Notes: generated from the letters alone by a model not told the origin. DNA of 45,446 bases from Janthinobacterium sp. (GCA_003133225.1 PKWL01000036.1:1-45446), one strand, 5' to 3'; shown: positions 10,647-19,307, counted from the first letter of the stretch. Translations and numbers: made by a program.

Positions 10647-11153
10647 TCATGCTGCTGTTTTGCTGTTTTTTCCGATCAAACCGATATCGGCACTCGACAT
10701 TAGTCTGTCGATATCGACCAGAATCAGCATCCGGTCATCCAACACGCCCATGCCAACCAGATAATCGGTATCCAGCGCTGTTCCCATCGGCGGTGGCGGC
10801 TTGACTTGCTCGGCGGTTAACGTAATCACATCCGACACGCTATCGACTACCATCCCGATGACGCGCCCGGCGACGTTGAGAATAATGACCACCGTGAACT
10901 GGTCGTAGGCCGGCGCGCCGAGATTGAATTTAATGCGCATGTCGATGATTGGCACGATGCTGCCGCGCAGGTTGATCACGCCTTTGATGAATTTAGGGGC
11001 ATTGGCCATGCGCGTAACGGTGTCGTAGCTTCGCAATTCCCGCACCGTCTGAATATCGAGTCCGTATTCTTCCTGTCCCAGCGTAAAGGCAAGAAATTCC
11101 ATTCCAGTTTCGATCGGGGTGCCGGTGCTGGCAGAGTTGTTTTCTGAAGTCAT
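10647..11153 (-). CDS. cheW: Chemotaxis coupling protein CheW
   Basis: A 168-residue CheW that links receptors to the CheA kinase. The conserved core is visible: EFLAFTLGQEEYGLDI, the NLRGSIVPIIDMR segment, and the receptor-binding region VSDVITLTAEQVKPPP. I use ATG 11153, where the CheW homology begins. An in-frame ATG at 11177 overlaps the stop of the preceding regulator gene as ATGA and would add eight residues; neither has a strong ribosome site, so coupled translation is likely. No cheA is in the window, so the partner kinase is encoded elsewhere. Confidence 0.92.
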   Translation of the reverse strand: MTSENNSASTGTPIETGMEFLAFTLGQEEYGLDIQTVRELRSYDTVTRMANAPKFIKGVINLRGSIVPIIDMRIKFNLGAPAYDQFTVVIILNVAGRVIGMVVDSVSDVITLTAEQVKPPPPMGTALDTDYLVGMGVLDDRMLILVDIDRLMSSADIGLIGKNSKTAA

Positions 11154-11173
11154 ATCAAGTTTTTTCAAAAAAA

Positions 11174-11590
11174 TCATGTTGGTGTCTGACGATGTGCCAA
11201 CGAAACGTCTTGGCGTGTTACTTCTATTAACGCAAGCTTGATGGCGTCTATCAGAAATTTCGCGGACATGGGTTTTTTCAGGTAGGCGATCGGTCTTGCG
11301 AGCATGGCGCACCTGTGGGTGTCCAGCGAGTCATTGCCGGTGATGAAAATAATTTGAGTGTGCGGCGAGTCTTGTGTGAGCCGAGTCTGAACCTCGAATC
11401 CGCTCATGTCCGGCATATGCACGTCGAGCACCACGCAGGCTGGCTTACTAACCGAAAGAAAATCCAGAAACTCGGCGCCGCCAGCAAATCCTCGTGTCCC
11501 GATACCGGCCAAATCCAGCAGCCGCACAATGGCTTGACGAACCGGATCGTCATCGTCAACCACCGCCACCCAGGGAATTGTTGTGTTCAT
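11174..11590 (-). CDS. Receiver-only response regulator
   Basis: A 138-residue single receiver domain. Phosphorylation site Asp56 lies in CVVLDVHMPDMSG, the acidic pocket is VVDDDD near residue 11, the switch residue is in IIFITGND, and the conserved Lys is in YLKKPMS. It has no output domain, so it works by protein contact or as a phosphate sink or relay. The sequence resembles FixJ receivers more than CheY, and it sits between a FixJ-like regulator gene and cheW, suggesting a bridge between the FixL-like kinase and the chemotaxis proteins (inference). ATG 11590 is chosen; a GTG two codons upstream is possible. Confidence 0.88.
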   Translation of the reverse strand: MNTTIPWVAVVDDDDPVRQAIVRLLDLAGIGTRGFAGGAEFLDFLSVSKPACVVLDVHMPDMSGFEVQTRLTQDSPHTQIIFITGNDSLDTHRCAMLARPIAYLKKPMSAKFLIDAIKLALIEVTRQDVSLAHRQTPT

Positions 11591-11627
11591 GAGCACAACA
11601 GTAAAGCATCGCCACCGTCATGTATAT

Positions 11628-11654
11628 TGCACCTTGGTATAACACGCAGGTGCA
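11628..11654. promoter_or_regulatory. Inverted repeat between two regulator genes
   Basis: TGCACCT (11628-11634) and AGGTGCA (11648-11654) form perfect 7-bp arms separated by 13 bases. They lie in the 101-bp gap between the FixJ-like gene and the receiver-only gene, with TATAAC between the arms on the plus strand. It may be an operator or a weak terminator; the sequence alone does not decide. Confidence 0.35.
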
Positions 11655-11691
11655 TCTAAAAGCTGGTCAGGCACTAATTTCGTCTTGCTCC

Positions 11692-12300
11692 TCAGCCGCC
11701 AACCTGTTCCATCAGCCGCACCAGTTCGGCCACCGACCGCAGCTTCATCTTCGCCATGCCTCGGGCACGATGGACCTTGACGGTTTGCTCCACAGTCCCT
11801 AAATCCGCAGCGACTTGCTTGTTCAGCTTGCCGACCGCGATCAGGGTCAGAACCTCTTGCTCACGCGGCGTTAGGCTGGCCCACCGTTGATGGAGTTCGT
11901 CCAGCACGGCATTGTTGGCGAGTGTCTGGCGGTTCTTCTCGAATGCGGCCCTCACTGCGGCCAGCAGCTTGGCGCTATGGACTGGCTTGGTCAGAAAATC
12001 GGCGGCACCGAGTTTCATCGCCTGCACGCTGGTGTCGATGTCGCCATTACCGGTGAGAAAGATGATTGGCAATGCGCTGGCGCATTCTGCCAGCGCTTGC
12101 TGAAGCGTCATTCCATTCATGCCTGGCATGGTCAGGTCCAGCACGAGGCAGCCTGGTTCACCGGCATTACCGCTTTCAAGAAACGCTTCTGCCGATTTGA
12201 AGGTTAGTGCCTCAAAACCAGCAAGATCAAGCAGTCGCGAGACTGCCTTCAGCACTGCGGGTTGGTCGTCCACCAGGAATACGCGAGGTGGGTTGTTCAT
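11692..12300 (-). CDS. FixJ-family response regulator (receiver + LuxR HTH)
   Basis: A 202-residue DNA-binding response regulator. The receiver has VFLVDDQPAVLK, phosphorylation site Asp55 in CLVLDLTMPGMNG and Lys in DFLTKPVHS. The C-terminal LuxR/GerE helix-turn-helix reads SLTPREQEVLTLIAVGKLNKQVAADLG in two overlapping stretches. The ATG at 12300 overlaps the stop codon of the upstream kinase gene as ATGA, so the two are translationally coupled and form a two-component pair. The true start is inside a longer open frame; the receiver consensus begins here. Confidence 0.93.
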   Translation of the reverse strand: MNNPPRVFLVDDQPAVLKAVSRLLDLAGFEALTFKSAEAFLESGNAGEPGCLVLDLTMPGMNGMTLQQALAECASALPIIFLTGNGDIDTSVQAMKLGAADFLTKPVHSAKLLAAVRAAFEKNRQTLANNAVLDELHQRWASLTPREQEVLTLIAVGKLNKQVAADLGTVEQTVKVHRARGMAKMKLRSVAELVRLMEQVGG

Positions 12301-14894
12301 GCAGTCTCCACCAACATCAATGGCAAAATGAAATGAAAACTGGCACCGCGAACTGGGTTGTTCTCCACCCATAAGCGCCCGCCATTGGCATTGACGATGT
12401 TCCGGCAGATGGATAGCCCGAGCCCCATCCCTCGCGCCTTGGTTGTAAAAAAAGGATCAAAAATCCTTTCAAGGACTTCGGCCGCGATGCCAGGCCCCTG
12501 GTCGATCACAGAGATCTGCAGCCTTTTGTCCTCGGTACGCGTGGTGCGCACTATAATCTGGCGCAAGGCTGCGTCGGCTGACTCCACCGCATCGCTGGCG
12601 TTCATTATCAGGTTGATCAACACTTGTTCGGTTTGCAAGCGGTCGACATTGACAATATGCATGTCAGGTGCGAGCTCCATCTTCAGAGTGACGCCGCGGT
12701 TGATCAGGTCGTTGCGCAAGATCCGATAAACATCTGATGTAAGTTCGTTTCCATCGATGCTTTCGCGCACCGTTTCCTGCTTGCTGAACAGTTGGCGCAA
12801 GTGCCGAATGATTTCGCTGGCACGGTTGTCCTCATCCACGATGTCCTGCAAGATGTCATTTAGCTTCTTATGGTCGCCGCCGTTTTGCGCAACGAATAAC
12901 TGCGCAGCCTCAGCGTTAATGAGAATGGACATGAGTGGCTGATTTAGTTCATGCGCAAGCGCGCCGGACAGTTCGGCAAGCATCGCAAGGCGGGAAAGAT
13001 AGGCTACTTCCGACCGCTTCTGTTCCAACTCGAACTCGACCTGCTTGCGTTGCGTGATGTCAGACGACACACCGCGAATGAGGATTGGCCGGTGGTCGGC
13101 ATCGAATTCGACGCGCCCAAGTGAGCTGATCCAACGTACTTCCCCGTCCGGCCGCACGATGCGGTAGTCGTTTTCGTACACGCCATCGCCCTTGGTCGCA
13201 AGGTTGACTCTCTCGCCGAACGCCAACCGGTCTTCTGGATGCACCCGTTCAAATACACTCGCCTTATTGAGCCGCTGCGAGGGAGTGAAACCAAATAACA
13301 TGTGCCAGTAATGGGAGGCACTAAATTCATCTTGCGCGACGTCGTGAGTCCAAACTCCCAGACTGGCGGCATCGGCAGCGAGAGCGAGCAATTGATCTCG
13401 CTCTCGCAATTCCGTTTCGCTGAGATCCAGGCGATAGGAAAGCTGTGACGTATAGAATTCCTGGCTGCGGCGCTCGCGTTCGCTCACGGTAACATCGCGC
13501 ACGATACAAATGACTGTGTCTTCGGTACTGGGAGCGAGGCGTGCCTCAAAGTATTTCTTTTCGACGCCTTGCCCCGGTATCTCGTAGCGCAACTCCTGCA
13601 TCGCGTGCAAATCGAGTGCGTTTGCCAAGGCTTCCATGAATCGAGCCGCGATCGGCTGAGGCAAAACATCTTCGACCCTTCGACGGAGAAAGGTCTCCGC
13701 CGGCCCAAGCAGCGCAGTTGGATCGGAAGAATGGACGGCCAGGTATTCGCCATCTCGCCCGATGGTTAAAATGGGGTCTGGGATGGCGTTGACGAGTGCT
13801 CGGTTCTGGGCCTCGCTTTCACGCAATGCATCCTCGGCCCGCTTGCGCTCTGTGATATCACACAGCATGCCGGTAAATATACGGCGCCCGGGTAGGAGCA
13901 CTTCCGCCACCGACATGTATAAGGGGAATTGCGTGCCGTCCTTACGCAGGCCGACGACCTCTCTGCCGGTGCCGATAATTTTCTTTTTGGCCGTTTGTAA
14001 GTAATGCGCCAGATGATTGTCATGCATCTCCCGGTAAGGGGATGGCATCAGCATAGATACATTTTTGCCAATTACTTCCACATCACTATAACCGAACATC
14101 CTCTCGCCAGCATGATTGACGCTTTCAATGATGCCGCGCTCGTCAATCGTGACGATCGCGTCCACCGCATGATCAAAAATCGCTCTCGAGCGCGCCTCGC
14201 TTTCCTTGAGCGCCAGCTCGGCTAGCTTGCGCGTTGTGATGTTTAGATGGCGAACAACTGCATGGATCGAGGAATCTTGCAGTGCAGTTACATGCATTAA
14301 GAACCAACGTTGTTCATCCGGCGAGTGACAAGGATACTCCATCCGAAATTCGGATTGCTCGCCAACGAGCACGGCATTAATGCCGGCAACAGCATTAACG
14401 GCACCTTCTGAAAATGGGCCATGGATGGCTTGTCGGCATACGCTAAAATAGTTCACGCCAATAGCGTCAATCACTGACTGTGGTGCGCCATTGTCTAGAG
14501 CAAACTGGCTCCACGCACGGTTGACTGCGAGGATAACGCCTCGCTCGTCAAGCACCGCAATGTTATCGGACAGGGAATCGAGCACCGCGCGGTTAAACTC
14601 TTCGCTTTTTTCCAGCAAGGCGTTGGCACGCTCGCGCTCGGTGATGCCATTTAACCCACCGCGCGTCATCGCGTCAACGGTGTCAAGGCCCTGCGACACG
14701 CAGTCCAACGACGCATGAAAAATCGTCCCGTCACTACCAACGCTTCCAGTCCTCCGGCGAAGGGCGCCCACGCCGACGATGGGCAAAGGCACATCCGGTT
14801 GGACGTCTACCGAAGCGGGCGTAACTGGCACCGCGGCCCCGATGCTGGCCGGTGCGGCAGGGACGCTGGTTTTCCTGGGTACTTTCCTGACCAC
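12297..14894 (-). CDS. FixL-like multi-PAS sensor histidine kinase
   Basis: An 865-residue soluble kinase paired with the FixJ-like regulator that it overlaps. Four PAS-type domains lie at about 95-210, 225-345 (most FixL-like, with RSRAIFDHAVDAIVTIDERG and a conserved His-rich MHDNHLAHYL segment), 350-475 and 490-625. The H-box GALAHELNQPLMSIL puts the phospho-acceptor at His648, then HATPase motifs NLIMNASDAVE, DQGPGIA and GMGLGLSICRNIV. The start is GTG with AAGGG before it. Residues 1-75 are low-complexity and end in an ITERERA linker normally found after a PAS domain, so an upstream PAS may have been lost. The mobile block begins within 100 bp upstream. Confidence 0.9.
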   Translation of the reverse strand: MVRKVPRKTSVPAAPASIGAAVPVTPASVDVQPDVPLPIVGVGALRRRTGSVGSDGTIFHASLDCVSQGLDTVDAMTRGGLNGITERERANALLEKSEEFNRAVLDSLSDNIAVLDERGVILAVNRAWSQFALDNGAPQSVIDAIGVNYFSVCRQAIHGPFSEGAVNAVAGINAVLVGEQSEFRMEYPCHSPDEQRWFLMHVTALQDSSIHAVVRHLNITTRKLAELALKESEARSRAIFDHAVDAIVTIDERGIIESVNHAGERMFGYSDVEVIGKNVSMLMPSPYREMHDNHLAHYLQTAKKKIIGTGREVVGLRKDGTQFPLYMSVAEVLLPGRRIFTGMLCDITERKRAEDALRESEAQNRALVNAIPDPILTIGRDGEYLAVHSSDPTALLGPAETFLRRRVEDVLPQPIAARFMEALANALDLHAMQELRYEIPGQGVEKKYFEARLAPSTEDTVICIVRDVTVSERERRSQEFYTSQLSYRLDLSETELRERDQLLALAADAASLGVWTHDVAQDEFSASHYWHMLFGFTPSQRLNKASVFERVHPEDRLAFGERVNLATKGDGVYENDYRIVRPDGEVRWISSLGRVEFDADHRPILIRGVSSDITQRKQVEFELEQKRSEVAYLSRLAMLAELSGALAHELNQPLMSILINAEAAQLFVAQNGGDHKKLNDILQDIVDEDNRASEIIRHLRQLFSKQETVRESIDGNELTSDVYRILRNDLINRGVTLKMELAPDMHIVNVDRLQTEQVLINLIMNASDAVESADAALRQIIVRTTRTEDKRLQISVIDQGPGIAAEVLERIFDPFFTTKARGMGLGLSICRNIVNANGGRLWVENNPVRGASFHFILPLMLVETA

Positions 14895-14980
14895 AAATTC
14901 CCTTGCATTCTGTGTAAGTATACGCGCATGCTACTCCTGATTTTGAGGCTGGGGTAGCTGCAGAGGTCGGCTCTGGTCGG

Positions 14981-16162
14981 TCAGTACGATGACGTTCCCG
15001 ATGCGGCAATGTCCGCTTGATCTCCTACCGGGTTCTCCATCGACGCCATCAGCTCATCGTGCCGCTCCTTGTCCGCCTTGTGCAGGTAGGCCGCGGTGGT
15101 GGACAGACTGGCGTGGCCGGCCGTGTCCTGGAGCGTTTTCAGGGCCACGCCGTTGTTCGCGTGCATCGTCAGCATGGTATGGCGCAGCCAGTGAGGCGAT
15201 GCATTGCGCAATGCGGCTGCCGAGTCCAAATCGCCGCCGACATCGGCCAGGTCCGCCGCGCCCGCAAACAACGATTTGATTGCCTTGGACGCCGCCGCAT
15301 CGGTGACTGATTTCAGCTCTTGGCCGCGTGTGTTGAGCACCAGCGGTGTCGCATCGATCCGCGAGGCGTCCGGGAGGAGGGCGTACGCGCAGCGGTAATC
15401 ACGGAACGCCGCCAGCATTTCCTTTGATACCGGCAGCCGCCTCGGTTTCGAACCCTTGCCGATCACGTCGATCCACCAGCGTGCGTCGCCCTCGGTGTAG
15501 ATCGAGCCCATGGTAGCTCCCACGATTTCGCTGAGCCTGGCGCCAGTCGTGACATACGCGAGGAACAGGAAGCGTTCGCGCGCCATTGCCTTGTTGGCTG
15601 CCGGCGTGTCGCAGGGCAGGGCTTTGACGGCGGCATGAACGAAGTTGATGGCCATGACATTCAGAAATCGCGTCACCCGCGCGCCCTTTGATGTCTTGAT
15701 GTTTTTTACCAGAGCGCCGGCATTTCTTGGCAGATAGCCCGAATTAACGCCGAAAGTCAAGAGCGCCTTGGCGACCCGGAAAGCCTGGCGGATGCTCGCC
15801 TCGCCGAGCGGCCCGGCGAACGGGCGCCAGCGCGGGTCAAGCCGCGGCCACCGGGTCGGTGATATCCATTTTGCCGCCGGCTGCGGATCCTTCAAAAATG
15901 CCTTGTACGCGATCAGGTCTTCGACCCGGATCTCAACTAACGTCTTGCCCTGGACGCTACACCACAGCAGAAAGCGGGCCAATTCGGTTTTCGTGCTTTT
16001 CAATGTGGTCTTCGCCAGCCCGGCGTGAAGCAGGAAGGAGCGCGCCAGTTCGGAATCCGTGCCCGCGTCGACCAGCGGTTCTAGGCCTTGGCCGGGTGCG
16101 ACGCCGCTTGGGATCGCTGCCACGGGCAAAACAGGCTCAAGAGGGCTATCGAAATCGATCAT
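14981..16162 (-). CDS. Tyrosine recombinase / integrase
   Basis: A 393-residue site-specific recombinase. An N-terminal SAM-like core-binding domain (about 45-150) includes TKTELARFLLWCSVQGKTL. The catalytic domain shows Arg in GARLSEIVG, Lys in IGKGSKPRRLPV, His-x-x-Arg in HWLRHT, then GHASLSTTAAYLH with the nucleophile Tyr. All catalytic residues are present. I start at ATG 16162 (MIDFDSP) with GGAAC upstream; ATG 16207 would add 15 residues. It is the leftmost gene of the mobile block and its 3' end faces the sensory genes, as is usual for an integrase beside an attachment site. Confidence 0.9.
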   Translation of the reverse strand: MIDFDSPLEPVLPVAAIPSGVAPGQGLEPLVDAGTDSELARSFLLHAGLAKTTLKSTKTELARFLLWCSVQGKTLVEIRVEDLIAYKAFLKDPQPAAKWISPTRWPRLDPRWRPFAGPLGEASIRQAFRVAKALLTFGVNSGYLPRNAGALVKNIKTSKGARVTRFLNVMAINFVHAAVKALPCDTPAANKAMARERFLFLAYVTTGARLSEIVGATMGSIYTEGDARWWIDVIGKGSKPRRLPVSKEMLAAFRDYRCAYALLPDASRIDATPLVLNTRGQELKSVTDAAASKAIKSLFAGAADLADVGGDLDSAAALRNASPHWLRHTMLTMHANNGVALKTLQDTAGHASLSTTAAYLHKADKERHDELMASMENPVGDQADIAASGTSSY

Positions 16163-16257
16163 CAAGATGTTCCAGGTAAAAAAGAATTTTTCCAGCGAGT
16201 TGCCCATATTACCATCGGGACATGGCTAATGGCGATTATCGATATAATCTCGATTAG

Positions 16258-16286
16258 TTGACCTATTTAGTAATTTTAATTATCTT
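16258..16286 (+). promoter_or_regulatory. Sigma-70-type promoter upstream of the kfrA-like gene
   Basis: TTGACC (16258-16263), a 17-base spacer and TATCTT (16281-16286) fit the sigma-70 consensus in an AT-rich tract of the gap between integrase and the kfrA-like gene. A palindrome, GATTAT-CGAT-ATAATC, lies just upstream at about 16234-16249 and could bind a regulator or the recombinase. The leader to the next start would be about 200 nt. Confidence 0.4.
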
Positions 16287-16492
16287 TAAATTACGTAATT
16301 TATTTTATTTTCGCGACAACTTCATGCTACGATCCTGATCAATCGGCTCCGATGCCGCAGCCCCGGCGCGGGCGTCGTCATGAGCGATCGCCACCGGTAC
16401 CAGCAACCACGGAAACTGGATAGAACAGCGTGGGCTGTCTGGTCAGGCCGCCAGAATTTTGAGGCCCTCACACAATTGGGAACGATGACGAG

Positions 16493-17380
16493 ATGCAAAA
16501 TTACACCGCCATGACCCGGCGCGAACTGACCTTTGCCGCGTGCGACGACTTGGCTGCGGCCGGCCGCAAGCCCAGCGTCAACCTGGTGCGCGAGCGCACG
16601 ATCGCGCTAGCCGGCATCAAGCGCGGCAGCGACGGAGACGTACAAACAGATATTTCTGAGTGGTTCAATGCCTTGTTCGCGCTCAAGCGCGATATGGCGA
16701 TCGACGGCCTGCCCGAGAGCATGACCACACAGTTTCGCGCCGTCTGGCGCGGCGCCGTCGAGCAGGCCGAGGTGGGGCTGTCGCGCGAACGGGAACTGCT
16801 TGCGGAGGAACGCGCGGCCGGCACCGTCGAGGTCGAGCGCGCGCGCGGCATCGCCGCCGATCTGCGCCACCGGCTTGAACTGGCCGACAAGGCCATCCTG
16901 GCGCGCGAGGAAACGATCGCCCGGCTCGACGGCGCGATCGGCCAGGCCGAGGCAATGGTGGTCCAGCTCAATGCACGCCTGGGCGCAAAGGACGAACGCA
17001 TAGATGCGCTTTCGGCTGAACTGGCGCGCAAAACAGCTGAACAGGCGGCAGCATTTACCGAACTTGATGGCGCACGCCGGCACGCGCTATTGCAGATAGA
17101 TCAGGCGCGCAGCGAGGGCCGACACTGGAAGGAACAATGCGACATCCTGAGCCAGGAAGCGCGCAGCAGCAGGACAGCGGCCGATACCTACCGCGGCAAG
17201 GCCGGCGAGCTCGAGGCGGCACTGGCCGGCGCCAATGCGCGGCTCGACGAAGTGCGGCAAAACCTAACTGAGGCGCATGTCGAGCTGCGCCGACTCGAGG
17301 AGGTGAACGCTTCCAAGGGCCAGCGCGGCGGGAAGAACCCGCGCGCGTTACGCGTGCCCAAGCGGATCCGTTTGCGGTAG
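16493..17380 (+). CDS. KfrA-like coiled-coil DNA-binding protein
   Basis: A 295-residue protein with the layout of plasmid KfrA: a short N-terminal helical DNA-binding domain (residues about 5-75, with FAACDDLAAAGRKPSVNLVRE) followed by a long alanine/glutamate/arginine-rich coiled coil (about 90-275) and a basic tail. KfrA proteins bind their own promoter and polymerise on DNA, supporting partition and stability of broad-host-range plasmids. The gene stands alone, rightward, between the integrase and toxin-antitoxin genes. Its presence suggests a plasmid origin of this block. Bases 17390-17450 past the stop resemble 19239-19310 in sequence, so the gene's 3' end may have been altered. Confidence 0.75.
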   Translation: MQNYTAMTRRELTFAACDDLAAAGRKPSVNLVRERTIALAGIKRGSDGDVQTDISEWFNALFALKRDMAIDGLPESMTTQFRAVWRGAVEQAEVGLSRERELLAEERAAGTVEVERARGIAADLRHRLELADKAILAREETIARLDGAIGQAEAMVVQLNARLGAKDERIDALSAELARKTAEQAAAFTELDGARRHALLQIDQARSEGRHWKEQCDILSQEARSSRTAADTYRGKAGELEAALAGANARLDEVRQNLTEAHVELRRLEEVNASKGQRGGKNPRALRVPKRIRLR

Positions 17381-17511
17381 TCGGTCGCGAAGCGGCAACC
17401 GGGCGCAGGCAAGGCGGTGGGCGGGTGAGCTGCGCCGACGCAAGCCGGGGTTTGGCGGGCCTTTTTCTTGTCGTGTAGAACCGTGCTTCGGTATGGGCTT
17501 AACCCCCGACT

Positions 17512-18043
17512 TCAACCAGCAAGTATTTTGATGCGCTCGGCAAGGCGTCCGAACGCTTCATTCACGTACTCTAATGCCTTGGGTTCTACGCCAAGCGCAC
17601 GTAGAGAGCTTTTGAAGCTTTCTAGGTCGGAAAGCCATTGTCGATGCAGTTTGTCTGTTTCGTTGATTTGAGGCTGAAAGACTTGCAGGTCGCTTCCAAG
17701 AAACGCCTGGTAGCCGCGCTCAAGTGTTGCCGCCGTTGCCAGCAATTGAGCCGCCAGTTGCTTGTGCGCTTCGGAAAACTGGGCCATGCCGTCATAAGGC
17801 CGCGATGCCTTATTTCGTTCGGCCTCGGACACATCTTCCATGATGAGGGCGTAGCGGTAAAAGTTGGGGAATTCGTTGGACAGTGCAATGAGTTGATCGT
17901 TGGATGTTCCGACTCAAATTTTGTGCAGATCTGGCACATGCCATCATGCGATTGATGATGGCATGTGCGCCGTTGACGCCCTGGGCAGAAAGCTGTTGCA
18001 TGTGCTGATCCAGCTTCGCTGCCAGTCGGCGAAATTCATTCAT
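17512..18043 (-). pseudogene. Decayed conserved plasmid-type gene downstream of mazEF
   Basis: The 5' part, from ATG 18043 (GGAG at good spacing), encodes MNEFRRLAAKLDQHMQQLSAQ and runs to about 17940. The 3' part continues in another frame as VGTSNDQLIALSNEF, then an open stretch to the stop at 17512 that is rich in Ala, Leu and Gln and looks helical. Between them the frame shifts near 17925-17945, and a TGA at 17914-17916 (minus strand) interrupts the second frame where a Trp codon would complete a natural reading. Two lesions point to decay rather than a sequencing slip. It begins 14 bp after the toxin gene stop, so it was probably the third gene of that operon. I do not recognise the family. 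Confidence 0.55.
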
Positions 18044-18056
18044 GCTCATGCTCCGC

Positions 18057-18383
18057 CTACACGAAAAGCGTGGCAACTTTAGCCAGTACCTCGTCCATGA
18101 TGGATTCCGGCAGGATATCCACCTTGCGGGCGCGGCGGGCGACCAGGTCGATCACGCGCGGCTGATCGCAACGCACGACGCCGGTGGTTTTGATGCCGGT
18201 CAGTGACACCGCGAAGCCCAAACGGCGGGCGAACTCGCTGCCGTTGGTGATTGGCAGGATCACCGGCAGCTTGGTGGCCTCATTGAACTCGGCGGGCGAC
18301 ACGACCAGGACGGGGCGGCTGCCGCTTTGCTCATGCCCTGCTGTCGGATCGAGCGACACGAGGTAAATGTCGCCTCGCTTCAT
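18057..18383 (-). CDS. MazF/PemK/ChpB-family toxin (endoribonuclease)
   Basis: A 108-residue toxin of the MazF/PemK fold that cuts mRNA at short sequences and halts translation. Family features are MKRGDIYLVSLDPTAGHEQSG, the RPVLVVSP strand, ILPITNG and the VVRCDQPRVIDL segment. It matches the ChpB/PemK branch best. Its ATG lies within the last codons of the antitoxin gene (4-base overlap), the standard coupled arrangement, so antitoxin is made first. Confidence 0.92.
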   Translation of the reverse strand: MKRGDIYLVSLDPTAGHEQSGSRPVLVVSPAEFNEATKLPVILPITNGSEFARRLGFAVSLTGIKTTGVVRCDQPRVIDLVARRARKVDILPESIMDEVLAKVATLFV

Positions 18384-18637
18384 AGAAGCTCACCGCCCAC
18401 GGTAGGCGCATCGACCCATTCACGCTCCTCGGCTGGCTGCGGCTGCGAATAGTCTGACACTGCCAGCAACTCGGCGAGTGTGTAGCGAGGCCGTGGCTTG
18501 GGATCGACCACCAGGCAACCGTGATCAACGGCCAGGCCGACTGTCGCCCCGGCTTGCAGGTGCAGTTGATCGAGGAAGGCGGGTGGAACGGCCAGCATGA
18601 CCGAACCGCCGACCTTGCGCAGACTGGTTGTATGCAT
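18380..18637 (-). CDS. MazE/ChpS-family antitoxin
   Basis: An 85-residue antitoxin with an N-terminal SpoVT/AbrB swapped-hairpin domain: LRKVGGSVMLAVPPAFLDQL and LQAGATVGLAV. The acidic, flexible C-terminus (AEEREWVDAPTVGGE) is the usual toxin-binding tail. I start at ATG 18637, which has GGAG seven bases upstream and begins MHTTSLRKV; longer frames lack a site. The AbrB domain is expected to bind the palindrome just upstream and repress the operon. Confidence 0.9.
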   Translation of the reverse strand: MHTTSLRKVGGSVMLAVPPAFLDQLHLQAGATVGLAVDHGCLVVDPKPRPRYTLAELLAVSDYSQPQPAEEREWVDAPTVGGELL

Positions 18638-18656
18638 GATGCTTCTCCAATAGATT

Positions 18657-18697
18657 AAGTTATATTCAAGTATAACTTCAATGGTTTTGGCCTGCAA
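18657..18697 (-). promoter_or_regulatory. Promoter and operator palindrome of the mazEF-type operon
   Basis: On the minus strand TTGCAG (18692-18697), a 17-base spacer and TATACT (18669-18674) form a good sigma-70 promoter. A perfect palindrome, AAGTTATA (18657-18664) and TATAACTT (18671-18678), covers the -10 box. This is the expected layout for autorepression by the antitoxin or the antitoxin-toxin complex. Confidence 0.7.
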
Positions 18698-18708
18698 GCC
18701 ATGTGTGT

Positions 18709-18727
18709 CGAAAAACGGTGTTTTTCG
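18709..18727. other. Short hairpin upstream of the toxin-antitoxin promoter
   Basis: CGAAAAAC (18709-18716) and GTTTTTCG (18720-18727) pair perfectly around a 3-base loop. It could be a terminator insulating the operon or a chance palindrome. Confidence 0.3.
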
Positions 18728-18833
18728 GAGCAGTGTTGGTGCCGACGCCGAATTGACCTAGACCGCCGGAATTCGTTGAACCACCCGCATGCTCAGTAAA
18801 TGCATGCCCCGTGCCGGATGTCACTAGTCGCGC

Positions 18834-19307
18834 ATGGATCAGTTAAGATCGGCAGCCTGGGGGTCAAGGACGCGTTGGCGCCAACACCACCTCCCAAAAC
18901 CGACTGAACTCGGCATCGTCGGGCACCCCATGTTCAGCGCGCATTTCAACTACACCGACTGGTTGCAGCTTCTGCCGTCGGAAGTCGACCAGGCATGCGG
19001 AGAAGCGCGCCACTGGAAAGCGGAGTTGGGGGGCGGTAATCCTACTTATGCTCCGCTGCGCATAAGCAGCAATCCTTACGGTCCCTCACCTACCGCCAGA
19101 AGGCATCGTTTCTCGCCACCGAACCTGGCCGGCGCTCGGGGCCGGCTGCGCAATGCCGAACTCGAACAAAGAATCGCGGCGGCGCAGGCGGAGCGCGGCG
19201 ACACCCAGCAAACACGGCAGCGGACGGTTGTTTTGCCCGCGAAGCGATCGCCGGGCGCCGGCAAGGCGATGGCGTGTGCGTTGCGCCGGCGCAAGCTGGG
19301 GCTGTAG
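18834..19307 (+). CDS. Uncertain ORF, possibly a degraded KfrA-like tail
   Basis: An open frame of 157 residues with no recognised domain. Residues about 100-130 (RLRNAELEQRIAAAQAERGD) look like coiled coil, and the basic end LPAKRSPGAGKAMACALRRR resembles what the sequence after the kfrA-like stop (17390-17450) would encode if frames were restored; the DNA of the two tails is alike by eye. It may be the remnant of a second KfrA-like gene. No ribosome site is evident and the first half has the look of non-coding sequence. Confidence 0.25.
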   Translation: MDQLRSAAWGSRTRWRQHHLPKPTELGIVGHPMFSAHFNYTDWLQLLPSEVDQACGEARHWKAELGGGNPTYAPLRISSNPYGPSPTARRHRFSPPNLAGARGRLRNAELEQRIAAAQAERGDTQQTRQRTVVLPAKRSPGAGKAMACALRRRKLGL

